A DNA stretch of 64,000 nucleotides from Carya illinoinensis. Its lineage: Eukaryota; Streptophyta; Magnoliopsida; Fagales; Juglandaceae. Below, one piece after another: positions 10,726 through 23,648 of the stretch. The notes below the pieces were generated by a model. The model worked only from the letters and a program-made list of their open reading frames with translations. It did not search any database and had not been told where the DNA came from. The first letter of the stretch is position 1, and each line of letters opens with the position of its first letter. The DNA lies in contig NC_056765.1 of assembly GCF_018687715.1 (NCBI RefSeq), positions 2,666,001 through 2,730,000 of the forward strand, read 5' to 3'. Both the position numbers and the translations under genes were made by a program.

Positions 10726-11968
10726 GTGACGGGTTGATCTTTTAAATACTGGTTACAGTTCGAACCGAACATTCTATAATAAGGATGGGTTCTTCTGGTT
10801 ATGCTCGGAAAGCGTATGCTGATGCTACTACTCACTTCTCTCTTCTTCTTTTATTTTATTTTATTTAAAATAAAATAAAAACTCTTAAGCTTGTTTCAGC
10901 ATTAATGGACATAACCTACTCACTGAGATCGTACACAATCTCATTTATTTTGCGAAGATCAGGACGTCATTAGAGTGACATCACCCTGGAAACCTCATTT
11001 ATGATCGATCAGTACACTGTACATTGAGGCCCCCCAACCATCAAATTGTGTGGCTTATACCCTCCTATAAATCAAATCGTCTCAACCTCCGTATTAAATA
11101 TGATCTTTATTTTCCCAACTGTACGTGATCCAAGAGAGGCCATAAACAAAAGGTCCGTGTACGTATATTACAATTTTTTAAACTTATATATAAAATATAA
11201 TAAATAATTTAATTTTTTTAAATTTTAAAATAAAAATAATATTTTATACAACTTTTAACATCTTATCTCAATTTAACATCTTATCTCAATTTAAGACATG
11301 GGATTATACACAAAATCTTTATCTAATATCATTTTATCTCATCTCATCTTATTCTTAAACGTAATTCAAATATAAAATTTTCAAATTAATTTTTATAATA
11401 TTTTTAAACTAATCATTATAATTTTTTCTAATTTTTAAATAAAAAATAAAAAATAAAAATCAAACATTTTCAAATCTAAGAAAATAATTTATTATTATTA
11501 TTATTATATTTTAATTTTATAACATTTTTTATTCTACTTTTTCTCTCTTATTTTCTAAAATTTAAAAAATACTTCATTCAAATTATCTCATTATTATTAA
11601 AAAATTATCTTTCTATTCAAAATTTTCATCACATCATTCAATGCAAACCTGCCTTTTAGCTTTGATTTTATTACTCCTCTGCTCAGTACACACCATTTTA
11701 AAGACTCGTGGCATCAAATTTAATACATTTATACCAACGCATTAATGCATGGCCGACCATACCGGTATGCATCAATGGACCATACTGAAGAATTCGCTGT
11801 ATATATAATTGCTTGTTTACACCATTAACGTCAGCCTATATATATACGAGAGAAGAAGGGAACGAAGGATACATAATCAGCAAGGTAATAAAAGATAGGA
11901 TACGTTGGTTGAGTAGGAGCTGTGAGACTTCTGGTATGTAATACGTACTTACTTTCAAGCATTATATA
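10726..11968 (+). repeat. Tandem unit A: duplicated DUF247 upstream region without the gene
   Basis: The unit runs from GTGACGGGTTGATCTTTTAA to CAAGCATTATATA. It is repeated directly downstream as 11969-26413 once insertions are removed. It contains the same upstream module, a MITE-like repeat (~11240-11650), a TATA-type sequence (CCTATATATATACGAG near 11836) and the untranslated leader ending AATCAGCAAG|GTAATAAAAG (near 11890). No coding region follows it, so it is an orphan copy of promoter and leader. Bases around 10922-10924 preserve the empty target site of the large CACTA. Confidence 0.85.
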
Positions 11969-12055
11969 GTGACGGATTGATCTTTTAAATATTAGTTATA
12001 GTTCGAACCGATCATTCTATAATAAAAAAGGGTTCTTCTGGTTATGCTCGGAAAG

Positions 12056-12540
12056 GGTTTGTATCACAATTTTTGGTACCGTACCGTACCGGCCGGTACG
12101 GCCGGTACATTCCGTACCGGTCACCAGGCCGGTACAAGTAAGGTACATGTTTCGTACCGGCTGAAATACCGGCCGTACCGGCTGGTACCGACCGTACCGG
12201 CCTGTATTTCGGCCTGTACCGGCCTGCGTACCGGCCTGTACCGGCCGGTATTTCGGCCTTCATGTTTTTTTTTTTTTTTCATTTTTTTAAGTTATAATCT
12301 TATTTTTTTACCCCAATTCATATTAGACTATTTATAATTTATATATACATATTTATTTATATATAATTTATTCATATATAAATTATTATTTTGAAATATA
12401 ATTTATATATATATTTATATATATAATTTATTTATATATCGACTATCCCGAAACGGTACACGAAACGGTACCGGTATCGAAATATTTCATTCCAATGCCT
12501 TGACCGGTACGCCATCCGGTACGGTATTCAAAACATTGTT
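12056..12540. mobile_element. 485-bp GTACCGG-rich repeat insertion
   Basis: Unit A reads GCTCGGAAAGCGTATGCTG without interruption. In unit B, 485 bp separate GGAAAG from CGTATGCTG. The insert has many GTACCGG/CCGGTAC words at 12075-12260, a T-tract, an A+T-rich middle and GGTACCGG words again near the right end. The two ends are roughly inverted (TTTTGGTACCGTACCG against TTTTGAATACCGTACCGG). No clear target duplication was seen. It is likely a non-autonomous DNA transposon; apparent frames through it are artefacts. Confidence 0.65.
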
Positions 12541-12690
12541 CGTATGCTGATGCTACTACTCACCTCTCTCTTCTTCTTCTTCTTTTTTTATTTTATTTTT
12601 ATTTTTATTTTTTTTATTTAAAATAAAATTAAAAAAAAAAAAAAAAACTGCTAAGCTTTATTCAGCATTAATGGACATAAACTACTCACT

Positions 12691-13345
12691 CACTACAACA
12701 AAAATAGGTTTTAGTGACAGATGAAACTGTCACAAGAAATGGAAAAAACGTCACGAAATATATTTGGTGACGGTTTTAGACCGTCACCACCACTGTCACG
12801 TAATGTGCGTCACGGATTACATTTGGTGACAGTTTACTGTACAAGCGTCACTAAAAATATTTTTAGTGACGGTTGGGGATGTGCCGTTTGAAGTAACGTT
12901 CGAACGTATTATTTTCTGTGACGGTTAGAATCTGTCACAGAATATAACGTTCGAACTTAAAATTACACGTTCGAACGTAAAAAAGACGAGCTGACATCCG
13001 AACGATAAAAGGTAACGTTTGTTGATTATAGTTCGGACGTATAATGTAAACGTTCGAACGTTTATACGTGCGAACGTTACGTTCGAATCTCGATTCCAAC
13101 GAAAATGAAATAATGTCCGAACGTTTGTATCATGACGTTCGGACGTTAATTCGAATGTTAAGAGAGTAGTGTTCGAACGTAAAATGTACGTTCGGATGTT
13201 TGGAACGTTAAACTTTTTTTACATTCGAACGTTTTTTTTAAACGTTCGAACGTTTTGTTACTATTTTGTATGGTTACGTTCGAACGTATTTTCGAACGTT
13301 TAATACTGTTGAAACGTATTTTATTTACATTCGAACGTACATATC
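12691..13345. promoter_or_regulatory. Left subterminal repeat region of the CACTA
   Basis: GTGAC(G/A)GTTT-type words crowd 12710-12880. From ~12890 to 13345 the palindrome ACGTTCGAACGT and variants with TCCG, TGCG or one-base changes recur. Perfect copies are at 12896-12907, 13050-13061, 13242-13253 and 13276-13287. In En/Spm, subterminal repeats bind the TNPA-type protein; the same role is inferred here. Confidence 0.8.
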
Positions 13346-13472
13346 AGAAATGCTAAACTCATCCACTTAATAAACAAACCAATTGTTTCATATTACAGTA
13401 CATATTTCACAACCAATATTGTTTGAAACTGTTTTCAAATTAGATGTTAAAAACGTAATACAGAAATAAAAT

Positions 13473-15160
13473 TCATTTCTTTTTCTTTCCTCGCCCAGCA
13501 CGATTCTGTTGCAATGACATAACACGCTCCATTTGCAGCATCATCTCCCGCTGCACTTGCTGTTGGACCTCACTACGGATTCTTTCCTCCTGGTCTCTTT
13601 GTTGGTCCTGCAAACGCGTCTCTAAATGAGACTGTCGCTCTAAGAGGGACTCCAACTCTTGCTGTCTAGACCTCATATACTCATTCTCGCGTCGTGCAGC
13701 TTCTAAATCTTTGGTAAGATTATTAATTTGTGATGTCGATGAGGTTGAGGAAGATGAACCGGAATGCTTGAAAGATCGTCCCAAACCTCTTGCCATACTA
13801 GAGTTGGGCCCAAGCACCTGTGAAAAAATGTCCAAATCACTAGGAGAGGAATCCCCAGAAACTGACTGCATCTCCATCATTTTCCCCTGCAGTTTGAAAG
13901 ATCAAAACACACAATAAGTAACATATTAAAAGAAATACAAATAAAAAATAATTTAATCACATGTTACATAATATAATTCAACAAAAGGAATACCGCTTAC
14001 ATAATTAATTGCAGCTGCAGGATCCATCCACTCACTATGCTCATTAGTGTGAGCAGCAGCATAGACATGAATGAGGGAAAAGTTTTCAGGATCATCACGT
14101 TTCTAAGAAAACGACATCATTAGCAATTTGAAAAAGACAGTATTAGTACTTATATAAAAGAATAATAAGAAAAAATATGAATTATTGTGTTTATTAATTA
14201 CCATTTTTTCAGCAAGACGATGGAATGATCTTGAACCAGCACGATGGTGAATAGTCAGAGCAGATCTATTATTTGCATTTGTAGAACTTAAGTGCTACAA
14301 AAATAATTCTCACCGTTAATTGTAATATATGTACATACATATAATATAAACAACAAATATAAATGTAAATAATTATAGAAAATAAATCTAGAATACCTGA
14401 TATTCTGGAGAGGCAAAAAGATCACAACACTTTATCCAGTCGTCTAATTTCATCTGCTGGAAAGGGGACTGTGCAGCCTCTTCAAACGTCTCAAATTTCT
14501 TGAAATGGTCGTGACATCGTCCCTTGTGACGTCGGAATAGTGTAGCCATTAACTCATTCACAGTTCTCAAATCCTCGCTACGACCAAAGTCGAGGTCAAA
14601 TTCATCCTAATTATAAATTAATTACGTTAAAAATAAAATAAACTAATGTAGGTGAAAAAAATGATATAATAAGTAAACTCACCAGCACACGACTTCGAAT
14701 GTGTTCCTTAATCTCATTCGGCACATCTCTCCAGGAGCGCACATAAAATGGAGCGTAAGCTCGAATTACTGTGCCAATATAGGAGGAAAGCGCTGCTGCA
14801 CTATCATTCACTCCTCCAGTGGAATTATCAGGAATTGTGATTTTCAGTTTACCATGCCTTCGATTTTTCTCAAGTGAGATGCCGCGTGTATAGCCACGAC
14901 CACGACGAGCCAATTGTTCATCAACTAATAGATAATAGTATAATTTTGAAGGTTATATATATTATTTATTGAAACAAACATCTTGATTATATATAGTATT
15001 AACGTAAACATTCCTTACCGGTAGGTGTCGATTGTGCATCGTTCTCTGTAATGTTAACTTCATCTTCGGGAACGGACTCCTCAGGTGGGGAGTCCTCAAT
15101 GGGTTCAGGACTTGGACTCGGTGGAGGAGGCACATTTCTCCTTTGTCTTTTTGGCGGCAT
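13473..15160 (-). CDS. TNPA-like CACTA protein (Ptta/En/Spm type), six exons
   Basis: The exon model is complement of 15019-15160, 14683-14924, 14397-14606, 14202-14294, 14001-14102 and 13473-13886. All introns are GT-AG and the phases join without a stop, giving 400 residues. The start is ATG at 15160, beginning MPPKRQRRN, with a basic, then proline- and acid-rich N-terminus. The middle (exons 2-4) is typical of plant En/Spm second proteins: SWRDVPNEIKEHI, then RHKGRCHDHFKKF and DDWIKCCDLFASPEYQ. The last exon is a coiled coil rich in E, R and Q, ending with basic KKKK. The role, inferred from maize TNPA, is binding the subterminal repeats, pairing element ends and possibly regulating the element promoter. 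Its stop lies just inside the left subterminal array. Confidence 0.82.
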
Positions 15161-15262
15161 ACTTGGAAATGATTATATATAACAAAAAAATATTATTAGA
15201 ATAAATTTATATTTATTATAAAATTCTATAATGGCTGTATATGAATAAACTTTTTAGTACTT

Positions 15263-18200
15263 TTAGTCTTCATCTTCGGATGTATTTTCCATGTTTGTTT
15301 CAGAATCTCTTTGTATAACATCTTCGTCATCATCATCAAGCTCTTGTTCGTCATCCTTATCCACTTCCCCCCCGGATTCTTGTTCGTCTTCTTCTTCTGA
15401 CTCTTCTTCTGTACTTTTCTCACTTTCTTCAATTGAGTGATAATTTAATGAAGACGGGTCGAGATGGATGAGTGGGACGTCATCTCTACATAAGGGGAGC
15501 AACTCGAGTGCACCGAGGTCAACAAATAAGTTAATACCCCCTCCTCCATCTTCCTGGTAGGCCTCTACATTTAGAGTGTCATCTTCATCTCCACTATTAT
15601 CGTAATCTGCACTCGTTCCTACTTCATATATATTTCGAGGGACAAATTTTTGTACAACTCGCCAAGTTATCTCTCCACTATCTTCATCAGCACTTTTCAT
15701 TGGATCAATCAAGTAATAGATTTGAGTAGCTTGACAAGCCAGTACGAATGGATCATCTTCGTACCATTTAGATGCAGTATTGACACTCGTAAAATGATTA
15801 TCCCTATATATCGAATCCCGACCACCGCCTAGATCCCACCAATCACATTTAAAGACATATGTTATAGACCCACCCAGATATTTCAATCCGATAATATCAC
15901 GAACGACACCATAATAATCAATATCATCTGTTCCATGACTCCCCTCGACCAAGACACCACAGTTTTGAGTTTTTCTATTACGTTCACGGTCCAGAGTATG
16001 GAATCTATAACCTCGAACTGTGCATGCAGTGTATCGAAGTGCTCTGTTTGATGGACCACGGGCCAATGCATACAATTCAAAAGAGACTGATCCGGGATCA
16101 CGAGCACGTTGTTCCAATATCTAACAATTTAAATAATGTCATTTATTAAATATTAGCTAGAGTTAAAACTTTCATCATGTAACATATAGTATAGAGTTTA
16201 GTTCATACACGTTGTTCAAACCATCCAGAAAATTCTGACTCGTGTCTTGCCACTATATCCTCGACGCCTTCCATCTTAAGTTTGTCCATGTGCTCACTGT
16301 ATAGTATAAGTTATCATATTATTTTACATAACAATAGTTAAAGTTGTATATAATCTTTAAAATTATTTAAACCTTGTACAACGACATACCTGAGATAGTG
16401 ATCAATCTCCTGACAATTATTTAGTACGTACCACCGAACTTTACCCAACTCTGTATCAAGTAAATCGTAACCCGTTTGTGCACCCAAAGGTCGTACATTC
16501 TGAGAAAACACTGATAGCTCACGAGAAGGCGGAGCAGCAAGATCAGCATTTCGTTCTTGACGAATAAATCGTGTCTCAACACCACGAAGATATAAAGAGC
16601 AAAATGTTAACCATTCATCGTGTATATAGGCCTCTGCTATTGAACCCTCAGCTCTGGCTTTATTCCCAACAGTGCGCTTCAGTCGACCTAAATATCTTTC
16701 GACTGGATACATCCAACGGAACTGTACTGGTCCACCCAACATGATCTCCCGGGGTAAATGTATTGCTAAATGGACCATGACATCAAAAAATGACGGTGGA
16801 AAGATTTGCTCAAATTTACATAGTATAGTAGCAATGTCTTCTTCCAGTTTCTGCAGCATATCTCGCTTCACTACCCGAGCACACAAATCCTTAAAAAACA
16901 TACACAGTTCAGTTATGGCAACACGTACAGCAGATGTTAGCTTCCCACGAATTCCCACCGGTAATAACTTCTGCAAAAATACGTGACAGTCATGACTTTT
17001 CAATCCACCAATTTTCCAGTCATCATGGCTTACGCATCTACTGATATTTGAAGCATAACCATCTGGCAACTTCACACCTTGCAACCATTTGCAGAAGTCC
17101 ATCCTCTCCTCCCTTGTCATTGTAAAACATGCATGCGGCATGACCACCCTCTCACCATCCACTCGTAAATGCAAATTATGTTTAATTCCCATTCTCTCAA
17201 GATCTTTCCTTGTCTTAATCGTATCTTTCGTCTTTTTATTGATGCTCATTAATGTACCCAGTATATTATCACAAATATTCTTCTCAATATGCATTACATC
17301 CAAACTATGTCGCAACATGCAGGACGACCAATACGGCAAGTCAAAAAAAATACTACGCTTTGTCCAATTCAATTCTGCTATGCCTCGTTTTCTCTTGTTC
17401 TTTCCCCGACCTTTGCCAAAATTGTTCGCTGCCACATGTACCAATTGTTCCAGGATCTCTTCCCCAGACAACTCATTTGGCGCAATTCTATCTTCTACAC
17501 GTCCATCAAACTTAGCGGATTCTGTTCTCCATGCATGATTTGTTGGTAGATAACGTCGATGACCCATGAAACACAACTTTTGAGAATATTTTAACCACTC
17601 ACTAGTAGTTTCTTTATTACACGTCGGACAAGCTAACTTTCCTTTAGTACTCCAGCCGGAAAGATTCCCATATGCCGGAAAGTCATTTATCGTCCACATT
17701 ACCGCAGCATGCATCTGAAAAGTTGTTGATGTGGATGCATCATAAGTTCTGACGCCTGCTTCCCATAACTCTTTCAACTCTTCAATCAACGGCTGCAAAT
17801 ATACGTCAATGTCATTCCCAGGTGATCTCGGGCCGGGGATAAGCAAAGTTAACAAAAAGTTGGGCGCCTTCATGCACCTCCATGGTGGAAGATTGTACGG
17901 AATCAACACTACAGGCCAAGTGCTATAACTTGTACTCATATTTCCAAAAGGGTTGAATCCATCAGTTGTGAGTCCGAGACGCACGTTCCTTGCTTCTATC
18001 CCAAACTCTGGATACTGATTATCGAAAGATTGCCACGCAAGTGAGTCAGCCGGGTGCCTCATAAATCCATCATTTTGAACTCTTTTCTCTTTGTGCCACT
18101 TCATATCGTGAGCTATTTTCTTACACATGTATAATCTTTGCAATCGGGGTTTCAATGGGAAATATCGCAATACTTTAACCGGAACGCTTTTCTTATCCTT

Positions 18201-18947
18201 CCACCTCGACTCTCCGCATACAGGACATGCTTGTTTCTCCTCGTTCTCATTCCAAAATAAAACACAATCATTCTTGCACGCATGTATGGACTTATACTCA
18301 AATCCTAATCCCTTTCTCAACTGTTTCGCTTCATAAAAGTTCTTCGGCAATGCAGATCCTTCGGGAAGCACTTCGTTAAATAAGTCTAATACCATGTTAA
18401 TTGCTTTGGTTGACATTCCACACAATGATTTTATGTGAAGCAACCGCACAATAAACGACATTTTAGAATGTTTTGTACAACCTGGATAAAGCTCACGCTT
18501 TGCATCTTCCCACATTGCTGGAAAATTATCTGACTCATTCCGTCCCCCACTTGAGCCATTGTCATCAACCTCATCCATAAACATCCCAGCTCCAATGTCA
18601 CTCAACATCTCCTCCATCTCATCTCGCTCATAATCATCATCCACGTTGTGCAAATTTTCCCGCTGACTGAATAAGTCATCCGCTGATTCAGCATACGGCT
18701 CACCATGCAGTACCCATCGAGTATAGCCCAAATCCATACCGTTCACAAATATATGACTTTCAGCTTCATCCAATCTTATCGCACACAAATTTTTACAACC
18801 TCGACATGGACACTTAATGTAACCACGACTATCAGCAGAGGCCTTTGCAAAATCAATGAAGACCCTTACTCCACGCGCATAGGGTATGTAATCTTTTCCA
18901 AGTCTATCGCGTAGACGCATCCAACTTTTATCCATTTCTAAAAACAT
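15263..18947 (-). CDS. CACTA TNP2-type transposase, three coding exons
   Basis: The model is complement of 16390-18947, 16209-16296 and 15263-16120. GT-AG junctions keep the frame (…DHYL|SEHMDKLKMEG…FEQR|ILEQRARD), giving 1167 residues. Domains in order: transposase-associated N-terminus (~5-75, with the cysteine pattern CPCRGCKN); tnp2 catalytic region (~260-560) with TTDGFNPFGNMS at Asp329 and HSLDVMHIEKNICDN near 550; DUF4218 (~680-790; GGPVQFRWMYPVERYLGRLK); then DUF4216 in exon 3 (YVFKCDWWD, later QIYYLIDP). The C-terminus is very acidic. It is expected to cut CACTA ends in the nucleus. ATG at 18947 directly follows a 3' splice site (AAAAAATTAG|ATG), and a second ATG lies four codons later. 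No stop or shift is seen. Confidence 0.9.
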
Positions 18948-18953
18948 CTAATT

Positions 18954-20420
18954 TTTTAGTAATTAAGGTAAAGTTAAATACACATGCATGTCATGATACA
19001 TAATGTTCAAAGTACTCTTTCTCAAGGTAGTTGGTCCTATCCCATTCGAGATTATATTCTCCATATTGCACAAGTCTCGTCACTCTACTACTTTGAACGT
19101 TAGTAAAAATTTCGGCAGCACTTCCCCATAGTTCTCCAAGTATACATGTTCACATATAGGGATTATGACCCTAAGAACAGTATACCCGAAGAACAAATGA
19201 GGAAGACACCGAAACTTCATACTAAACGTTCAAAGTAGGAATAACGTTTATGTGCAATACGGATAATATAATCTCAAACTGTCCACACTGGACAATTCAG
19301 GAATTAATGTACACCTAAATGTACACTAATTCCCAAACGGGTCTAAGGTTATTTATGCAATGTTATACAATATCTAACAAAAAAGTCTACAAATAAATTA
19401 GCGCACATTGTTTGAATTATCCCGATGTACTAATAATATTTATATTATTAATGATTGATAACACTTAGAAATTATTTATAAACTTATGTAATTCCTAAGT
19501 TATTATATTATATGTCATTTATCAGCTATATAATATATAACACTACTATAAAATATCTTATAATTACTATTATAAGTTACTGATAACACTTATATTTTAT
19601 TTGTTATTATATAGCATAAAATAACAAATTTTACTTATTTATTTCATATTTAATATAATATATAGCAAATTAGATTATAATTACTAGTTATACTATATAT
19701 TGATAACACTTAATTGTTATAAGTTATTATATAATATGTACCAATTATTGCCAAAATTATTATAATTTTTATAATAATTTTTATAATTAAATAAGTAATT
19801 ATTATTATAATTACTTATCTATTTCTTAGTAATCATTTTTTAATACTATACATTACATGATAATTATTATTATGGATTAATACTAATATACCCTATACTA
19901 TATATTATTAGATAAAATATTTAGGATCATCAAGCTATTAGATTTTTAGGAATTATTATTTTATAATACTTATTTATATTATAATTTTAGTAATTCGATT
20001 TTTCTGCTATATACTATATAGTTATGCCTTATAATTGACACTTAGTAATATATGATAATTTATTATATTAGTTATTTAACTAATTATATATATAATAGTT
20101 TTAATTGTAATATTATAATTTATAATTATGGTTATTAATAATTCATCTCCATAATTTTTATTCTTACACAAATAATCACACTATTTATCTAACAAATAAA
20201 TTGTTATATATATTCTTTTATCACAACAAATTACTAAAATAGACACATAAACTAACAAATAATTATTATTCAAAAACATACACTATACTAAAACATTATC
20301 ACATTAAGAATAAACATATTCAATAACAATAATTTTTCTTTTTAATTCATCCAAACAACACAATCTATATCACAAATTAAATCCACAATAAAATGTAACA
20401 ATATAGTTTAGTATATATAC
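18954..20420 (-). other. Intron/leader region upstream of the TNP2 start, very A+T-rich
   Basis: Bases ~18960-19345 are well conserved in the second CACTA copy (62605-62990 inverted), although no long frame exists. Shared words include GACCCTAAGAACAGTATACC and CTGTCCACACTGGACAATTC. They may belong to an untranslated exon. Bases 19350-20420 are simple A+T-rich DNA with no gene seen. Confidence 0.5.
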
Positions 20421-20760
20421 CTTGTGCTTTAAATAAATTCTTCTTCAAAAATCACAACTTCTCAACAATTCACAACAAATGATCCTTCAAAAAATACACA
20501 ATACTAGTTAGTTAAATATATATGAAATAAAACATTGAAATTATCATGTATATTACAAATAAAAAATGAGAAATATTATTTACCTTAATGCTTAAAACAA
20601 TATTTCTAGAAAACTCTCTCTCACTATAACCCTCCACTTCTTCTTCACTTCTTCTCTTCTCTTCCCAGCTCCCTCTCTCTAAAACTCTCTCAGTCTCTCA
20701 CTCTAACACGCACGGAGGAAAGCAGAAATGAATCTGCTTTCCCGTGCGTGAAAGTTTTAT
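20421..20760 (-). promoter_or_regulatory. Leader exons of the TNP2 gene
   Basis: On the minus strand, an upstream leader from about 20740 with GCACGG, AGAGAGAG and GAAGAAG tracts ends CATTAAG|GTAAAT (exon end 20584). A second untranslated exon, 20484-20421, lies between AG|GATCATTTG and GCACAAG|GTATAT. The same two junctions are preserved in the second copy at ~61195 and ~61290-61357, which supports them. Confidence 0.6.
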
Positions 20761-20779
20761 TTTCTGCTTGTTATGCAAT

Positions 20780-21042
20780 TAACGTTCGGACGTTCATTAA
20801 AGTACGTTCGAACGTTTCATTTTACGTGCGAACGTTTAAGCATAAACGTCCGAACGTACAATAGTCCCGCCCACAAAATATATAATACGTTCGCACGTAT
20901 TATTGTCATTCCTACGTATTCGTCAGTAACATTCGAACGTTTATATAGTACGTTCGAACGTACTGTGGAAATTTGGTTTAAGCGGGAAATTTCCCTCCGA
21001 ATTTATTATAACGTCCGAACGTTTCACATGAACGTTCGAACG
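20780..21042. promoter_or_regulatory. Internal ACGTTCGAACGT array next to the TNP2 promoter
   Basis: Palindromes of the ACGTNCGAACGT type recur about every 15-40 bp (e.g. GTACGTTCGAACGTAC near 20950 and AACGTTCGAACGTAAA near 21030). They lie immediately upstream of the TNP2 leader, far from either element end. The inferred role is promoter regulation by the TNPA-like protein. Confidence 0.7.
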
Positions 21043-21059
21043 TAAAAATTATTATTTAC

Positions 21060-22465
21060 ATATTAAAATTTAGTATATTCCTCATAATATATTTATATAT
21101 TAAATTATAAATTATAAAATATTAATTAATAAATAATTTGTACCAATTATAATATATATAACATAAGTATAATATAAGAACGTACTACATATATATTATA
21201 ACCTTATATTAACTAATAATATAAAATATATATTATATTATAACTATAATATAATAAGTATATTATATATTATAGTTATAACAAGTATATTATAATATAT
21301 TATATAGTACAAAAATTGTATATTATCCTAGTAATTAGTATAGTATACTTTAATATAGTATATCTAATAACTATATTAAAGTAATATAGTTATTAGATAA
21401 TATAGTATAAATATTATATAATATATTATCTATATTATAGTCTATAATATAGTATTATTATTTATATAATATATTATCTATATTGTAGTCTATAATATAG
21501 TATAAGTAGTATATAGTATGTTAAACATACGTAATAACTATATAATATCGTATAATATTATATATAGTAAATATATAATAGATATAATATAGTACTAGTA
21601 CTATGTTATATATACTACTTGTATATAATATAGTATATATACTACAAATATCGTAATATATAGTATACTATACATTACTATACATATATATATACTATAT
21701 ATATTATATACTATATATTACTATAGTTAATATATTACTATATATTATATAGTAGTATATAATGTTAATATATATAGTACATACTATAGTTATTATATAG
21801 ATACTATAGTATATTAACTATAGTATTGGATAAATAAATAACTATATAATACTACTATATAATATATACTATATAATATTAACATTATATACTACTATAT
21901 AATATATACTATATATATAAACATATTAAATAGTATTAAATATATATATATTAATATTATTACAATAATATATACAATAATATTATATAAGTATACACTA
22001 GATATAATATAATATATTAGTATATATAATATAATATATTAGTATATATAATATAATATATCATAACATACGTATATATACTATATCTATATACGTATAT
22101 AATATAGTATACTATATTACTATATACTATATAATATAGGTTTCAATAATACGTATATAACACTATATACGTATTAAAACTACATACTATATAACAGTAT
22201 ATAGTATACACTATATAGTATATAGTGTAATATACTATATACTATATAGTATACACTATATACACGTACAACAGTATATAGTATACGCTATATACACTAT
22301 TAACACTATATACTATATAATATACGTATATTATACGTATATAATATTATACATTATATGATATATAATATTACCTATCATATTATATAGTAATATATAG
22401 GTAATATAATATATATTATAATAATATATTATATAATATATATAATATAATATATAGTATAAAAA
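21060..22465. repeat. 1.4-kb almost pure A/T spacer between divergent promoters
   Basis: The DNA is nearly all TATA/ATAT words with many short inverted repeats (e.g. repeated ACTATATAGTATA around 22200-22260). G and C are rare. No coding region is credible. The second copy carries an equivalent but shorter, diverged spacer at ~59740-60730. Confidence 0.8.
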
Positions 22466-22803
22466 CGTTCGAATGTTATAACTAAAACGTTCGGACGTTT
22501 TGATTGACGTCCGAACATATACGTTATACGTTCGCATGTTAACACAACGTCCGAACGTAAAAGTTATACGTTCGCACGTTTGATTCAACGTCCGAACGTA
22601 ATCTACATAACGTTCGCATGTACATTTAACGTTCGAACGTTAATTAATTAACGTTCGAACGTTAACTGTATATAAGGCCAGGCACGACGGTTTCCAGGCC
22701 GTAACTTGTACGAAACCGGCCACCGAACTCAAACTCTCTCTTCCTCTCCGCCACGCAAGCCGCCGCAACCGTCGCCATCCTCCACCGCAACCGTCACTAA
22801 AAG
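22466..22803 (+). promoter_or_regulatory. Palindrome array, TATA box and leader exon of the plus-strand CACTA gene
   Basis: An ACGTTCGAACGT-type array fills 22466-22660. It is followed at once by a TATA box (CTGTATATAAGG, near 22667-22676) and a G+C-richer leader with CCGCCGCAACCGTCGCC. The leader ends CACTAAAAG|GTAATG, giving an exon end at 22803. The intron 22804-23645 ends in TTTTCAG|GATATGG. It contains a further dense palindrome array at ~23040-23425. Confidence 0.7.
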
Positions 22804-23648
22804 GTAATGTGCCCTCTCCCTCTTCTATTTCCTTGCTTTTAATCGGTGGGTTTCAAAAATTCGAAACCCACCGTACCCGGTTATAAAACTTGCATTTTCG
22901 GCCACCATTCGCAGTAAATTGATAAAATAGGACCGTAGAAACATTCCCCACTGTATATAAATGCTTATTTTGGTTGTTTGTGGCTTCGAAACATGCGTTT
23001 CGAAGCTTTCGGTAATGGCTGAGTCGACTCAGCGATTACGTGTCGTAACGTTCGGACGTCACGACACAACGTCCGAACGTGCGACCTTTGGTATTCTTTA
23101 CGTTCGCACGTTATATTGTAACGTGCGAACGTATTAGTTTCACGTGCGAACGTTTTTATCCAACGCTTTAACAGAACGTTGGATAAAAACGTTCGAACGT
23201 AAACCGTTGGTATTCTTCGGCTAGTAAGAATGTCCGAACGTATGACGGTTCAAATTCATTACGTCCGAACGTTTAGATAATACGTCCGGACGTAATGAAC
23301 TCATTCGCACGTTTTTATCGAACGTTTGAATGAAACGTTCGATAAAAACGTCCTGTACGTATCATCTTTTTGTCGAACGTATCCTGACTAACGTGCGAAC
23401 GTTCCTTCAATAACGTTCGAACGTTTCCTGTTAAAATATTTTTATATTGTTCCTTTTAAGTATTATTATTTTATATATTGAAAAAGTGAAATTATTTCAA
23501 AGTTTTACTGGCGAAATTATGTAAATTTATAATAGATGATATTTTAATTTTCTGTATAATCCATATATGTCATAATACGTATGTATCTGTGATTATAATC
23601 ATTTTTTTTAAATGTTACAATTTATATATTTTTTTTAATTTTCAGGAT

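Noticed and set aside
12042..12337. Open frames across the GTACCGG repeat
   Set aside because: They arise from the repeated GTACCGG words, on both strands at once.
12890..13345. Palindrome array considered as a centromeric or telomeric satellite
   Set aside because: Spacing is irregular, and copies occur only inside CACTA elements, at ends and promoters.
13711..13917. Plus-strand frame opposite the last TNPA-like exon
   Set aside because: Antisense shadow; it crosses the splice site of the supported exon.
16672..18914. Plus-strand frames opposite the TNP2 gene
   Set aside because: Antisense shadows of a well-supported transposase coding region; the same shadows appear opposite copy 2.
22331..22588. 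Tyr/Ile-rich open frame in the CACTA spacer
   Set aside because: Pure TA-repeat translation; not conserved in copy 2.
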